Assembly: GCA_963771435.1 (NCBI GenBank)
Contig: CAVYTF010000027.1
Location: 101,610 to 165,609 of the forward strand
DNA: 64,000 nucleotides
Direction of reading: 5' to 3'
DNA from: CAVYTF01 sp963771435
GTDB lineage: Bacteria > Bacteroidota > Bacteroidia > Chitinophagales > Chitinophagaceae
Part shown: positions 35,140-45,800 of the stretch, one piece after another
Layout of the letters: every line of letters begins with the position of its first letter
Position numbering within the stretch: position 1 is the stretch's first letter
Made by a program: the position numbers and the translations under genes
Notes under the pieces: model-generated
Seen by the model: the letters and a program-made list of their open reading frames with translations, nothing else
What the model was told of the DNA's origin: nothing
Databases searched by the model: none

Positions 35140-35340
35140 GTTGATAGTTGAGGGGGAGTTGACAGATGACAGATGTTAGATGACAGGCTTCATTGCGATG
35201 AAGCTCTGTTTTCTGCCAACTGTCATTCATGGAGATGACAGATGCTGGTTGACAGATGACAGATTAGGCGAAAAGCAGTTCTGTTTCTGCCAACTGTCAG
35301 CTGTCAACTAACATCTAAGAACTGTCAACTATTAACCATA
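35140..35340. repeat. Imperfect inverted/direct repeat element between carA and CNNM
   Basis: GTTGACAGATGACAGAT occurs twice (about 35158 and 35249) and TTCTGCCAACTGTCA twice (about 35209 and 35284). The right end CTGTCAGCTGTCAAC is the near reverse complement of GTTGACAGATGACAG, and outer TTGATAGTTGA and TCAACTATTAA also pair. The ~200-base spacer can fold end to end, like a small non-autonomous element. No gene. Confidence 0.75.
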
Positions 35341-35374
35341 AACTACATTCCCTTAGCTTTGCTGCGATCTGTCT

Positions 35375-36667
35375 ATGGATGAATTTATAATAATACTTGG
35401 CTTAATTATCCTTAACGGAGTTTTTGCCATGTCTGAGATGGCGCTTGTTTCTTCGCGCAAATCAAAGCTTGAAAGCCAAGCCGCTAAAGGCGATACACGC
35501 GCTAAAGAGGCGTTGAGGCTTGCCAACAACCCCGAGGTTTTTATTTCTACCGTGCAGATAGGCATTACGCTTATAGGTATTTTGCTTGGTATATTTTCGG
35601 GGGAGCATATTAAAGGAAGCCTTGTTGTTTTTATCAACAGTATTTCCTTTCTTAAAGCATACAGCAACGGCATTGCGACCACTATTGTGGTTATCTTTAT
35701 TACTTATATATCGCTGGTTATTGGGGAACTTGTGCCAAAGAAAATCGGCTTAAGCAACCCCGAAGCCATTGCCAAAACCATGGCTGCACCAATGCGTATT
35801 CTCAGCAACATTACTTATCCTTTTATATGGCTACTTACCAAGTCAAGTAATCTTATTACAGACCTTTTTAAAATCAATAAAAAAGAAAGCCAGGTAACGG
35901 AAGATGAGATAAAGGGTATTATAAAAGAAGGCATCGAACATGGCACTGTTGAAGAAGCGGAACAACAAATTATTGAAAGGGTGTTTCATCTTGGCGACAG
36001 GAATATTACTTCGCTGATGACACACAGAAGCGATATTATCTGGCTGGATATAAACACTTCGATAAGCGAGGTAAAATCTGAGACTGTGCTGCACACGGTT
36101 TATCCCGTTTGTGATGGAAATATTGATGCAATAAAAGGAGTGGCGCCGATGAAGGATATGTTTATTGCTGCGCCGGATACGATGGTGAAAGATGTGATGC
36201 AGCCGGCAGTGTATGTGCCTGAAAACAATACTGCATACCAGTTACTGGAGAAGTTTAAAGAAACAAAAACGCACTATGCTTTTATAGTGGATGAATATGG
36301 AACGGTGCAGGGAATGATAACGCTGAATGATATCCTGGAAGCAATTGTGGGTGATATTGCCCAGCCTGACGAAGATAATTATGAAATATATAAGCGCGAG
36401 GACGGGAGTTATTTGGTAGATGCGCAGATACCGTTCTACGATTTTCTTACTCACTTTCAAAAAGCAGACTGGATGAATGAAGGGGAGCAGGATTTTGATA
36501 CGCTTGCGGGTTTTGTGCTTCATCATTTGCAACGGATACCTGCTAAGGGCGATAAACTGGAATGGAGGGGTTTTGATTTTGAGATATTAGATATGGATAA
36601 CCACCGTATTGACAAACTTCTTGTGCACAGCTACCCGCTGCCGGATGAAGAAATGGAAGAGGTATAG
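35375..36667 (+). CDS. CNNM/CorC-type transporter-associated protein (hemolysin family)
   Basis: 430 residues. DUF21/CNNM membrane domain at about 1-185 with ILNGVFAMSEMALVSSRKSKLE at the start and GELVPKKIGLSNPE near 115; a CBS pair at about 205-325 (VMQPAVYVPENNTAYQLLEKF, FIVDEYGTVQGMITLNDILE); a CorC_HlyC domain at about 345-425 ending RIDKLLVHSYP. Relatives export or sense Mg2+ or Na+. Followed by mgtC 35 bases on, which supports a role in Mg2+ handling. Confidence 0.9.
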   Translation: MDEFIIILGLIILNGVFAMSEMALVSSRKSKLESQAAKGDTRAKEALRLANNPEVFISTVQIGITLIGILLGIFSGEHIKGSLVVFINSISFLKAYSNGIATTIVVIFITYISLVIGELVPKKIGLSNPEAIAKTMAAPMRILSNITYPFIWLLTKSSNLITDLFKINKKESQVTEDEIKGIIKEGIEHGTVEEAEQQIIERVFHLGDRNITSLMTHRSDIIWLDINTSISEVKSETVLHTVYPVCDGNIDAIKGVAPMKDMFIAAPDTMVKDVMQPAVYVPENNTAYQLLEKFKETKTHYAFIVDEYGTVQGMITLNDILEAIVGDIAQPDEDNYEIYKREDGSYLVDAQIPFYDFLTHFQKADWMNEGEQDFDTLAGFVLHHLQRIPAKGDKLEWRGFDFEILDMDNHRIDKLLVHSYPLPDEEMEEV

Positions 36668-36702
36668 CATTAATTATTTTATATACTCCTTAATCTTATA
36701 GC

Positions 36703-37341
36703 ATGGCCTTTAGTATCTCTTCTGACATTTATCATATACTTTTCTCTTTACTCATTGGTGCTGTTATTGGTGCGGAAAGGGAGTACAGGTCTAAGTCTGC
36801 AGGCTTACGCACCATGATGCTTGTGTCCGTGGGTTCCTGCATTTTTACATTATTGTCTCTTCACATTGGTTGGCCAAACAATGCAGACCGCATTGCAGCA
36901 AACATTATTACGGGCATTGGCTTCTTAGGCGCAGGAGTAATTTTTAAAGAGGACGATAAAGTGACAGGCCTTACCACCGCCACCGCTATATGGGCTGTAG
37001 CTGCGCTGGGGATGGCTGCCGGTGCCGGATATATAGAAATTGCAGGAGTAGCCACCTGTCTTGTGCTGCTTGTATTAGCAAGCCTTTTCTATCTGCAGGA
37101 TGTAATTGAGCGCGCCAACCAGCTACGCAATTATAAAATTGTTTGTGCCTATCGGCAGGAAACATTGAAAAAATATGAATTGATGTTTAAGCAATATCAC
37201 CTGAAGGCAATTCCAGGCGGCCAAAGCAAAACTGCAGATGAAATTATCGGAAGATGGACAGTGCAGGGTTCTGTAAAAAATCATGAAGCGTTGGTGAATG
37301 CTTTGCTGCAGGATGCGGATATAAAGGAATTTGATTTTTAA
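36703..37341 (+). CDS. MgtC/SapB family protein
   Basis: 212 residues. Membrane domain of five segments at about 5-150 with the family hallmark LIGAVIGAEREYRSKSAGLRT and NIITGIGFLGAGVIFKEDD, VTGLTTATAIWAVAALGMAAGAG; the C-terminal part is a short ACT-like tail. MgtC proteins act in adaptation to low Mg2+ and can inhibit F-type ATPase in pathogens; here a housekeeping ion role with the CNNM gene upstream is likely. Confidence 0.9.
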   Translation: MAFSISSDIYHILFSLLIGAVIGAEREYRSKSAGLRTMMLVSVGSCIFTLLSLHIGWPNNADRIAANIITGIGFLGAGVIFKEDDKVTGLTTATAIWAVAALGMAAGAGYIEIAGVATCLVLLVLASLFYLQDVIERANQLRNYKIVCAYRQETLKKYELMFKQYHLKAIPGGQSKTADEIIGRWTVQGSVKNHEALVNALLQDADIKEFDF

Positions 37342-37370
37342 TTTTATTACTCTACAAATTCTTACTGTAC

Positions 37371-38576
37371 ATGCCAACCCTGGTTGAAAAAATACAAGCA
37401 TATAACAAAGGGCGCATTCCTGAATTCCTGGAAATGAAGTACCAATTCATGAAGGAAGATGTGTTTCGTTTTTACCGTGGCACATGCCATTTGTTTTATG
37501 AAGACCTGGCAAAAAACATAACATGGAAAGACCAGACCAAATGCTGGATAAGCGGAGACCTACACCTTGAAAATTTTGGCACTTACAAAGGAGATAATCG
37601 TGTGGTGTATTTTGATATGAATGATTTTGACGAAGCACTGCTCGCACCCGCAACATGGGAAGGGATAAGGCTTTTAACAAGCATTTATGTGGCATCGGGG
37701 GTAGTTGGCTTTGATGAGAATACTGCGGAGGAGCTAGTCAAAACATGTATTGCCACTTATGTGGAGGCACTTAAAAGCGGTAAAGCATTATCTGTAGAAA
37801 AAGAAACTGCTCATGGTTTGTTGAAATATTTTTTGCAAAAGGTTAGATTGAGAAAAGAAAGCGCTTTTGTATTAGCCCGCATTACCGTAAAGAAAAAGCC
37901 AAGATCAATCATTGATGATATTAAAACATTTGAAATTAAGCACGGAAAAGCAAAACTAATTGCAAAGCTGGAGGAATGGCTTGAAAAGAATCTCAATGAA
38001 AAAAAGTATAGTGTATTAGATATTGCGCATCGTGTAGCAGGCACAGGCAGTGTAGGCATCCGTCGTTATGTAGCGCTCGTAGAAGAAAAGGAGACAAAGA
38101 AGTTTCATTTAATAGATATAAAAGAGGCGCTCCCTTCTTCATTAAAACCATTTATAAAAATCAACCAGCCAAAATGGAAAAATGAAGCTGAACGCGTTGT
38201 AACCGTACAAAAAAGAGTGCAACATGTGCCTCCTGCTTTGCTGGATGTTTTTGTAATGGATAAAAGGCCTTATGTAATAAAAGAATTGCAGCCCATGGAA
38301 GACAGGATGGACCTGAGTTTGTGCAAAGGCAAATTGAAAAAGCTGTCCGGTATTTTAATAACAATGGCGCAGGTAGCTGCGTGGGGGCAGTTGCGCAGTG
38401 CAGGCAGGCAAGGTTCTTCCACCGCAGATGAACTCATTGATCTTGCAAATCATCATAAGCATTTGCAAGACGCTTTGCTTAGGTATGCAAAACAATACTC
38501 TAAACAAGTGACGGAAAATTATGAAGAATTCTGCGAGGGATATGATAGCCTTATTGAACAGCTTAAAAAGGCATAA
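37371..38576 (+). CDS. DUF2252 family protein
   Basis: 401 residues. Kinase-like fold family of unknown function. FRFYRGTCHLFYEDL near 31, the ISGDLHLENFGTYKG motif near 62 (like the H-x-D/G-D-x-H-x-x-N of aminoglycoside phosphotransferases), VYFDMNDFDEAL near 82 and RVAGTGSVGIRRY near 224 are visible. Soluble. 29 bases after mgtC and on the same strand. Confidence 0.87.
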   Translation: MPTLVEKIQAYNKGRIPEFLEMKYQFMKEDVFRFYRGTCHLFYEDLAKNITWKDQTKCWISGDLHLENFGTYKGDNRVVYFDMNDFDEALLAPATWEGIRLLTSIYVASGVVGFDENTAEELVKTCIATYVEALKSGKALSVEKETAHGLLKYFLQKVRLRKESAFVLARITVKKKPRSIIDDIKTFEIKHGKAKLIAKLEEWLEKNLNEKKYSVLDIAHRVAGTGSVGIRRYVALVEEKETKKFHLIDIKEALPSSLKPFIKINQPKWKNEAERVVTVQKRVQHVPPALLDVFVMDKRPYVIKELQPMEDRMDLSLCKGKLKKLSGILITMAQVAAWGQLRSAGRQGSSTADELIDLANHHKHLQDALLRYAKQYSKQVTENYEEFCEGYDSLIEQLKKA

Positions 38577-38595
38577 TCAGCGGGTAATCTTCTTC

Positions 38596-39300
38596 TTACA
38601 ACCCTGTAGCGCCATCTCTTACTTTTACTGTCTTTTTCCCGTTTTTCTTTTTATAAGCAGCCACGCCCGGAGGAGGCTTTACGTTTGTTGTATCTCTTAC
38701 CAATGGCTTGGGGGATACAAAACCATCGTTGAGATCAAGAGGTTTTACTGGTAATCCTGTCAGCGGGTCAACAATCTGGTCAAGTACGTAGTCCTCTTTC
38801 TTTATTACTGTTCTCTTTTCGTCATCATAATAAGTCCAAGTGCCCTGCTTCACGCTTGTGGCTTCTACTTTTACTTGTTTATAAACATATTTACCGGGGT
38901 CATTTATGTCATACACCTTCACAGTATCATAGGGGTTTTTAGGGTCAATCGCTTTCCAGCTTTCTTCATGTTCCAGCCCGTTGAGGGTATAATAATCGCA
39001 AACGCCGTCTTTGTTTCCCCAGCGGAAGTTCTCTATCGCTACCAAGTCGCCTTGCAAAGAATAACTGCGCCAGCAGCCCGTTTTTTTATCATCCTTAAAC
39101 TCACCCTCCGTTTCGTATCCCGGGTTGCCTCGCATAGCATCCACATGCACCACCCATTTGCCCTGTTTACGGTCTTGCATGTCAGTGCAATTAAGCGTAT
39201 CGCCTTTTAGACCTATCTTATACACTTTACACTGTGCTAAGGAAAATGCAGGTAATGATATGGCTATTATCAATCCAAGTATTATTCTTATTGCTTTCAT
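38596..39300 (-). CDS. Exported MORN-repeat-like protein
   Basis: 234 residues with a signal peptide to about residue 22 (IILGLIIAISLPAFSLAQ). The body has MORN/YwqK-like phrases of the form G-K-W-x-x-x-(D)-x-x-G (RKQGKWVVHVD, DDKKTGCWRSYSLQGDL, VKQGTWTYYDDEKR) and a Pro/Lys-rich end. Such repeats build beta hairpins in envelope proteins. No specific function. Confidence 0.65.
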   Translation of the reverse strand: MKAIRIILGLIIAISLPAFSLAQCKVYKIGLKGDTLNCTDMQDRKQGKWVVHVDAMRGNPGYETEGEFKDDKKTGCWRSYSLQGDLVAIENFRWGNKDGVCDYYTLNGLEHEESWKAIDPKNPYDTVKVYDINDPGKYVYKQVKVEATSVKQGTWTYYDDEKRTVIKKEDYVLDQIVDPLTGLPVKPLDLNDGFVSPKPLVRDTTNVKPPPGVAAYKKKNGKKTVKVRDGATGL

Positions 39301-39380
39301 TAAAAGACTTTTTGCCTTAACAAAATAACGAATTTTAAGGATGGGAATTGCGTTCAGTTAAGCATCAAATATTAACCAAA

Positions 39381-40604
39381 TTAAAAAACCTCTCCAAGAT
39401 TTACAGTTAGTCCATGAGAATTTCCAATACCGAAGCCATAATCCAAGTCAACATTTGTTTTAGATTTTTTATTCAGTTTGACACGTAAACCAAGCCCCAC
39501 TCCCGGATACAACGTTTCAAAATTGCCTGAAGGCCAGTCAGCGACAGCCTGTACGTTTGTAAAGAATACACCGCCTAATAAACCATTTCTTGTTATGCCG
39601 TATCGGTATTCTCCTTCCAGGTAAAGCAATTGTTTGCTGCGTAACCTTCCTTGAATATAACCACGTCCAATATTGGTATTTGGATCCCAGCTTGTGGAAG
39701 GCAAGTCCAAGTAGGGTGGAGTTCCTTTCAAAATAAGCCAGTCATAGCTCCAGAAACAAAGCTCATTATTTGAATGATGGGGGAAGTAAAAATATTTCCT
39801 TACATCCACAACCAGCGATTGCCAGTCCGAATCGCTTCCAAACGCTCTTAAATTATTTGTGTAAATAATATGGGCGTAAAAACTCTTGCCCGAAGGATTT
39901 ATCGAGTTATCCCTTCCATCATACAAAACATCAATAGAAACACCTGCAGAAACAGATTTGGAAGCAAAACCATATTTATCGTAATCACTTTCGCTGCCTC
40001 CCGGATTGCCGCTTTCCCTAATGTTCCAGTGATAATTAAGAGTATAGCCAAGACCTGCATAGAAATTTGAAACTATATGCCGCAGTACGGTTTCATTAAA
40101 CCTGATATAATCATAATCAATAAGGTCCGCACTGTCTAAAGAAGTATGGCCGCCAAGCCCGTAAGTATCCTGCGGGTACTTGGCAACGCGCCAGTCGCCA
40201 AGTATATTATATTTATTATTCTTTGTCCAAATATCAGAAAATATCGGGAAAATGATCTGATTGTTCTCGGTATAAGTAAGGGCTGAGGAAACCTGGGATA
40301 ATTTTTCAACCGAATCTTTTCCAAGATAAAAAGAAGCGTTACCTGCTAATAGTATGGCAAAGCGGCTTTGCAAGGCATAGCCTGCAGCGGGCAATAGAGA
40401 AAAGTTTGCTTTTCTTTTAGCAGAGTTTGTATCCAGGGATGGCGGGGGGCGGTGTCGTATTTCTCTTAGAATATCTGTAATGTCTTTTTGAGGCACCAAA
40501 CCTGGTTTATTGGCAGGCAGTTGTTGCGCACAAATAAAACTGCAATTGAAAATTGCAATAGAAGCAAGTAAAAAGAAATGGAGTTGTAATTGTTTAATCT
40601 TCAA
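39381..40604 (-). CDS. Omp85/BamA-TamA barrel-like outer-membrane protein, copy 1
   Basis: 407 residues with a signal peptide (to about 27) and then a beta-rich body. The pattern of aromatic strands (YDYIRFNETVLRHIVSNFYAGLGY, YFYFPHHSNNELCFWSYDW, RGYIQGRLRSKQLLYLEGEYRY, GLLGGVFFTNVQAVADWP) and the terminal FGIGNSHGLTVNLGEVF fit the 16-strand D15/surface antigen barrel. No POTRA domains are seen, so it is not BamA itself. The gene at 60693 is a paralogue with the same strand order and the same GEVF ending. Confidence 0.8.
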   Translation of the reverse strand: MKIKQLQLHFFLLASIAIFNCSFICAQQLPANKPGLVPQKDITDILREIRHRPPPSLDTNSAKRKANFSLLPAAGYALQSRFAILLAGNASFYLGKDSVEKLSQVSSALTYTENNQIIFPIFSDIWTKNNKYNILGDWRVAKYPQDTYGLGGHTSLDSADLIDYDYIRFNETVLRHIVSNFYAGLGYTLNYHWNIRESGNPGGSESDYDKYGFASKSVSAGVSIDVLYDGRDNSINPSGKSFYAHIIYTNNLRAFGSDSDWQSLVVDVRKYFYFPHHSNNELCFWSYDWLILKGTPPYLDLPSTSWDPNTNIGRGYIQGRLRSKQLLYLEGEYRYGITRNGLLGGVFFTNVQAVADWPSGNFETLYPGVGLGLRVKLNKKSKTNVDLDYGFGIGNSHGLTVNLGEVF

Positions 40605-40652
40605 TTTGATCTGTTAGAATGTGTTGACACAAGTATAAGCTAATAGTTTAAG

Positions 40653-41078
40653 TCATTCTGCATTATCAATAAGCCATTTGGCTGCAAGTTCATACCCCTT
40701 TAATCCCAAACCACCAATCGTTCCCTTACACTTTGCTGAAACATGGGATATCCTCCTGAAATCTTCTCTTGATGCTATATTACTGATATGCACTTCTATA
40801 ACAGGTGTTGTAATGGCTGCGATCGCATCCCCAAGCGCCACAGAAGTGTGGGTATATCCTCCAGGATTAAAAATGATACCGTCGAAGTCAAACCCGATAC
40901 GCTGCAGTTCATTAACCAGTTCACCTTCTACATTACTTTGATAATAGCTGAAATAAATACCAGGGAAGTGTTGTTTTAGTTTCTGATAATAAGCATCAAA
41001 AGTTTCGCTGCCATATACCTCAGGCTCACGTGTGCCTAGCAGGTTTAGATTGGGCCCGTTAATAACAGCAATTTTCAT
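40653..41078 (-). CDS. aroQ: Type II 3-dehydroquinate dehydratase
   Basis: 141 residues. Third step of the shikimate pathway. GPNLNLLGTREPEVYG (8-23, with the catalytic Arg and Tyr), NPGGYTHTSVAL near 71-82 and EVHISNIASRE near 95 with the general-acid His are all present. Isolated from other aro genes. Confidence 0.96.
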   Translation of the reverse strand: MKIAVINGPNLNLLGTREPEVYGSETFDAYYQKLKQHFPGIYFSYYQSNVEGELVNELQRIGFDFDGIIFNPGGYTHTSVALGDAIAAITTPVIEVHISNIASREDFRRISHVSAKCKGTIGGLGLKGYELAAKWLIDNAE

Positions 41079-41113
41079 GTTTGTATAATTAATTACAATT
41101 GTGCGAATTACAA

Positions 41114-41121
41114 CAAAAGTA
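41114..41121 (-). promoter_or_regulatory. Possible -7 box of aroQ
   Basis: Minus-strand TACTTTTG matches TAnnTTTG 35 bases before the aroQ start. No good -33. Confidence 0.4.
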
Positions 41122-41228
41122 GCGAGGGCGCAAAAAGAAAAGAGTTAATGCTTTGTTTTTTTAGGTGTATAAAAATACTTAAGCAAAGAAGTTTTTGCCT
41201 TAGGAAGGTTCTATGTTTATTTTTAGGC

Positions 41229-42101
41229 CTATTTCTGCAATGCTTCGGCCATTGTTTTGCCAATATCTGCAGGACTTGCAACAACATGCACGCCGCATTC
41301 TGCAAGTATCTTCATTTTAGCCGCCGCTGTGTCATCTGCGCCGCCGATGATGGCACCTGCATGCCCCATCCTTCTGCCGGCAGGCGCGGTTTGCCCGGCA
41401 ATAAAGCCAACCACAGGCTTTTTAGAGTTCTGCTTTATCCATCTGGCAGCTTCTGCTTCCATGCCGCCGCCTATTTCCCCAATCATTACTATGCCATCGG
41501 TTCCATCATCATTCATTAATAGTTCTACTGCTTCTTTAGTTGTAGTGCCAATAATCGGGTCGCCGCCAATACCAATGGCTGTGCTTATGCCAAGGCCTGC
41601 TTTTACTGTTTGGTCTGCTGCTTCATAGGTGAGCGTTCCTGATTTTGACACTATACCGATCCTGCCGGGTTTAAAGATAAAGCCCGGCATAATACCTACT
41701 TTAGCTTCGCCTGCGGTGATAACGCCGGGGCAGTTTGGGCCAATCAACCTTGTGTTTTTACCCAGCATATAGTTCTTTACTTTCACCATATCCTGAACGG
41801 GAATACCTTCTGTGATACATACCACTAAAGCAATGCCTGCCTCTGTAGCTTCCATGATGGCATCGGCAGCAAAAGCAGGGGGGACGAAGATTATACTAAC
41901 ATTGGCGCCTGTGTTTTTAACCGCATTTGCAACGGTGTTGAAGACCGGCCTGTCCAAATGGGTGGAGCCGCCTTTGCCAGGTGTGACACCGCCAACAACA
42001 TTGGTACCGTACTCGATCATTTGGGTGGCGTGAAAAGTGCCCTCGGTACCGGTGAAGCCCTGTACTATTATCCTTGAATCTTTATTTACTAATACTGACA
42101 T
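41229..42101 (-). CDS. sucD: Succinyl-CoA ligase alpha subunit
   Basis: 290 residues. TCA-cycle enzyme subunit that carries the CoA site and the phospho-His. IIVQGFTGTEGTFHA and GGVTPGKGGSTHLDRPVF near the N-terminus, GPNCPGVITAGEAKVGIMPG near 121, GDPIIGTT near 180 and RRMGHAGAIIGG near 243 with the active His. sucC is not beside it. Confidence 0.96.
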   Translation of the reverse strand: MSVLVNKDSRIIVQGFTGTEGTFHATQMIEYGTNVVGGVTPGKGGSTHLDRPVFNTVANAVKNTGANVSIIFVPPAFAADAIMEATEAGIALVVCITEGIPVQDMVKVKNYMLGKNTRLIGPNCPGVITAGEAKVGIMPGFIFKPGRIGIVSKSGTLTYEAADQTVKAGLGISTAIGIGGDPIIGTTTKEAVELLMNDDGTDGIVMIGEIGGGMEAEAARWIKQNSKKPVVGFIAGQTAPAGRRMGHAGAIIGGADDTAAAKMKILAECGVHVVASPADIGKTMAEALQK

Positions 42102-42800
42102 TTGGGAACGGTTTTTAAAAGTGGGGCAAAAATAGTTGAAAGAGGTTTACGGATGGTTTTTTTGGCTATTAGTTTAGGGAGAATAATTGTTAACGGTGTT
42201 GCAGGCCGTTAAACTAATGAGCATGGCCTGAGTAAATCAACAGGCAGATCATAGTTGTGCAGGCATGCGGGGGAGAATGGAGAAGGCGTTTATGGCGGAC
42301 TCCAGTGAAGGTGGCAGGAAGGACGCAGGGATGTGGCATGGGGGTGGAAGGGGGGAAGTGAAAAAGTAAAAAGTAAAAAGTAAAAAAGAGGCGTTAATTG
42401 GCACTTTTTGCTGGTCTCTTTTTAATAGTTTGATAATGTAGCCTTTATGCGTATATATTTTAATTTATTAAATATTGTGTATGGTATTGACCTTTTGATT
42501 TAGTAAAATTTAATTGTATGAAAGAACATTTTTATTGTTTTTAGCGTAACTTTGAATGTTAATTGTTATCGATAATTTCATTTTGCATAAGAGTTTTTTA
42601 AACAATAGCCTTGTTTTACTGTTGTGTTGATGTATATTGAGGATCGATAGCTTTTATAGCCGAACAATAGAAGCGGGAGTGTGCCGCAGTTTGCGAAGGG
42701 TTTTGAGATGTGCCAGATGAGGTGATGTATTGATGAGGACTGTTGAATTGTTTATTTTGTGCTTACTCTTGTTTATTTGTAATTAGCATATATATCCCCC
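42102..42800. other. 699-base spacer upstream of the giant T9SS gene
   Basis: No supported gene. It contains a G-rich purine stretch (about 42290-42360), the AAAAAGT repeat (42361-42386), AT-rich DNA, and one TAACTTTG box (42547-42554, TAnnTTTG) without a well-placed -33. The distance to the ATG suggests a long leader or control region. Confidence 0.5.
42361..42386. repeat. AAAAAGT short tandem repeat
   Basis: Nearly four head-to-tail copies of AAAAAGT, same unit as at 5882, 51108 and 54473. Confidence 0.8.
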
Positions 42801-45800
42801 ATGAATAAAAATTTTACAAGCGAACTCTTTCGCGCAGCAAAGAAATTAGCCGTTTTATTTTGTGCAGCTATTGCGCTGTGCATGATGAGCATTAGCTCAT
42901 ACGGGCAAACGGTTGTTGTTACTTTCCCCCCAACTGTTGGGCCTTGGATAGTGCCGGCGGGCGTTACCTCGCTTACTGTGTATTGCTGGGGCGGTGGTGG
43001 CGCGGGGGGCAGCTCTAACGGAACTGGTGCTAATAACGGGAGCGGCGCCGGTGGTGGAGGTGGTGGTGCGGTTTCAATGGAGGTTCTTACTGTCGCAGCC
43101 GGACAAAGTTATACTGTTACTGTTGGTGCTGGAGGTACTCCCGGAGGTGCTGGTAATAATGCCGGCGGTACCGGTGGTACTACTACATTTACGGGGCCAG
43201 GTGGTTCCTGTGTTGCAGTGGGCGGCGGTGGTGGTGGTGGAGCTAAGATCAATAATATTGGCATAGCTGGTACAGCCGGTGGTCCAGCGGGTTGTACGGG
43301 TTATATATATTCTGGAGGAGCAGGTGTAGCAGGAGGAGAAAACGGTACTGATGAATATGGGGGCGGCGGCGGCGGTGGTGGTGGCAATGCAGGTAACGGC
43401 GCCAATGCAACAGCGGGAAAACTTACTGCACCGATCGCGGGAAGTGCAGGTGGTGCAGGTGGTATCGGCTCCCCGAATGCTGCACCTTATGTTGGCGGAC
43501 TTGGTGCAAGTCAGACTTGTAATGCAAGCCAGGCTGTAGGTGCAGCAGGAACTGCCCCTGGTGGCGGGGGTTCGGGCGGCTATTCATTTGCCAGTCCTGA
43601 AAATGGTGGAGCAGGGGGGCAAGGGCAGGTAGTTATTGTTTATACTACTTCGCCGACTATTACCAATATGTCGCCAAACCCTGCTTGTGTGGGGAATACC
43701 CTTACTGTTACAGGGAGCAATTATACAGCTTCGGGTACTATTACTTTTACAGGTGTTGGGACGCCAGTACCTTATACATACGTAAATTCATCTACGGTGA
43801 CCGCAACGATACCTGCGGGTACAACTACGGGGCCTATTACTGTGACAACAAGCAGCGCAAGTGTGACCAGCGGAAGTAATCTTGTGATCGGCGCATACGT
43901 GACCCCGAGCACTCCTATACCTGCTACGGGATATGTAGCGGCAGGAGCCAGTACTGTTACTGTGTATGGCTTTACGCTGACACCGAACTCGTGCGCATCT
44001 GGCTATAGTTTTTTATCAGTACAAATTGGAAACGCGGGAACTGCCACTACTTCAGACCTGAGTAATTTCCGGCTTTATTATGATGTGAATGCAAACGGAG
44101 TTTATGATATGGGTACGGATATATTGGCTAGCAGCGCACCACTTAGCCTGGCTAACCCATTATCTTTTAGTGTTACAGGACAAACAGGGATCACAACTGC
44201 CAGAAACTATATTGTTGTTGCTGACGTTGCTAACAACGCAGTGCCCGGGCATACTTTTACAGCTGGCATCAGCAACGCAAGCGGGATATCCTTTGCTGGA
44301 GCAACACAATCAGGGACGATAGGCGGCTTTACACAAACCATTGAAGGTTCAGTGGCGATAGCTGCAAACCAACCTGCGGCCGCATTCCTGACGGATGGCA
44401 GCGCGAGCAACCCGATAGCGGGTTATGCAGTTACTGTAAACAGTGGCTTCTCCTATACGCCAAGCAGCTTTACTTTTACTACGGCGGGAACTTATACTGC
44501 AACTACAGATTTTACCACCTTTAGATTGTGGCAGAGCGCAAGCAGCACTTTCAGCGCAGGGACCTCCACGCCACTTCAGTCAATAGCGGCTTCGGGTAAC
44601 CCTCAAACTCTTTTGTTTAATGCATTAGTCGGAGCTACACCAATAACTTTATCAACTACCAGCTACTTTTATATAACTACTAATGTGGGAGCAGCAGGCA
44701 TTAACGGGGATTTTGTGAATATTGCAACGGATCCGCTGAGCAATTTTGTGTTTAACGCTGCTACCGTAGCGAGCGGAACTAACCCTACCACGGTGGGCAA
44801 CCCACAAACGATAAAGACGCCCGTTGTAACTATTACTACGCAGGCGACACCTGCGGCAGGGACGCTTTCGCAAGGAACAAATAACAACCCGATAGCAGCT
44901 TACCTTGTTAATGTGGCTAATTATTCAGTTACGCCGACGAGTTTTGCATTCACAACTACGGGTGGTTATAGCAATGTAACGGATATTACTTCTTTATCCC
45001 TGTATTCTAATAGTACCAATAGTATTCTTGGCGCAACCTTGATACAGAGTATAGCTGCACCTGCATCAGGGGGTACTGTAACGTTTAATTCAGGTTTTAC
45101 CCCTTTGGCAATAGGCAATATTTATTTTATTATTACGGCTAATGTTGGCAGTTGCGCAGTGAACAGTGATGCTATTTCTATTACTATGGGAACGGCAAAC
45201 TTTGCCAATTTTACCTTTACCTCTGCAAGTGGCACGGTAACAGAAACAGGGCCTGTGAACCCGGCTGCGGCGGGGAATACACAGACTATTGCCGCTCCTT
45301 TTGTTACCGTTGCGGCTTATACATACGCGGCAGGTAATGTGAGCCAAAGCACTACAAGCAATATTTTGGCTATATACACGATAACGGCAGGCAGTGTAGC
45401 TGTGACGCCTTCGAGCTTTGTGTTTACGACGGCGGGATCGTATACCGCAACAACAGACTTTACTAATTTCCAGTTGTATGTTAATGATAACCCCAATACG
45501 GCAAGCCCATTCCAGACCTTAACTGACGCGACAGCAACGCCAGGGCCAGGGGGAACTATTACTTTTAACAGCTTTACGGGTTCGTCGACCATACCTGCAA
45601 ACACGACACGCTATTTTGTGGTGACGGCAGATGTGCCGAGCACGGGCATCAACGGGGATTATGCGAGTATTGCGGCAGAGCCAGTAGGTAATTTAACGTT
45701 TGTTGGTTGTGTTTCAACATCCCCTGCGTCAGGCAGTTTGGCAGCTGGAGCGAACCAGACGATCTATGGGCCGACGGTTGCTATAACTACAGAATCGATG

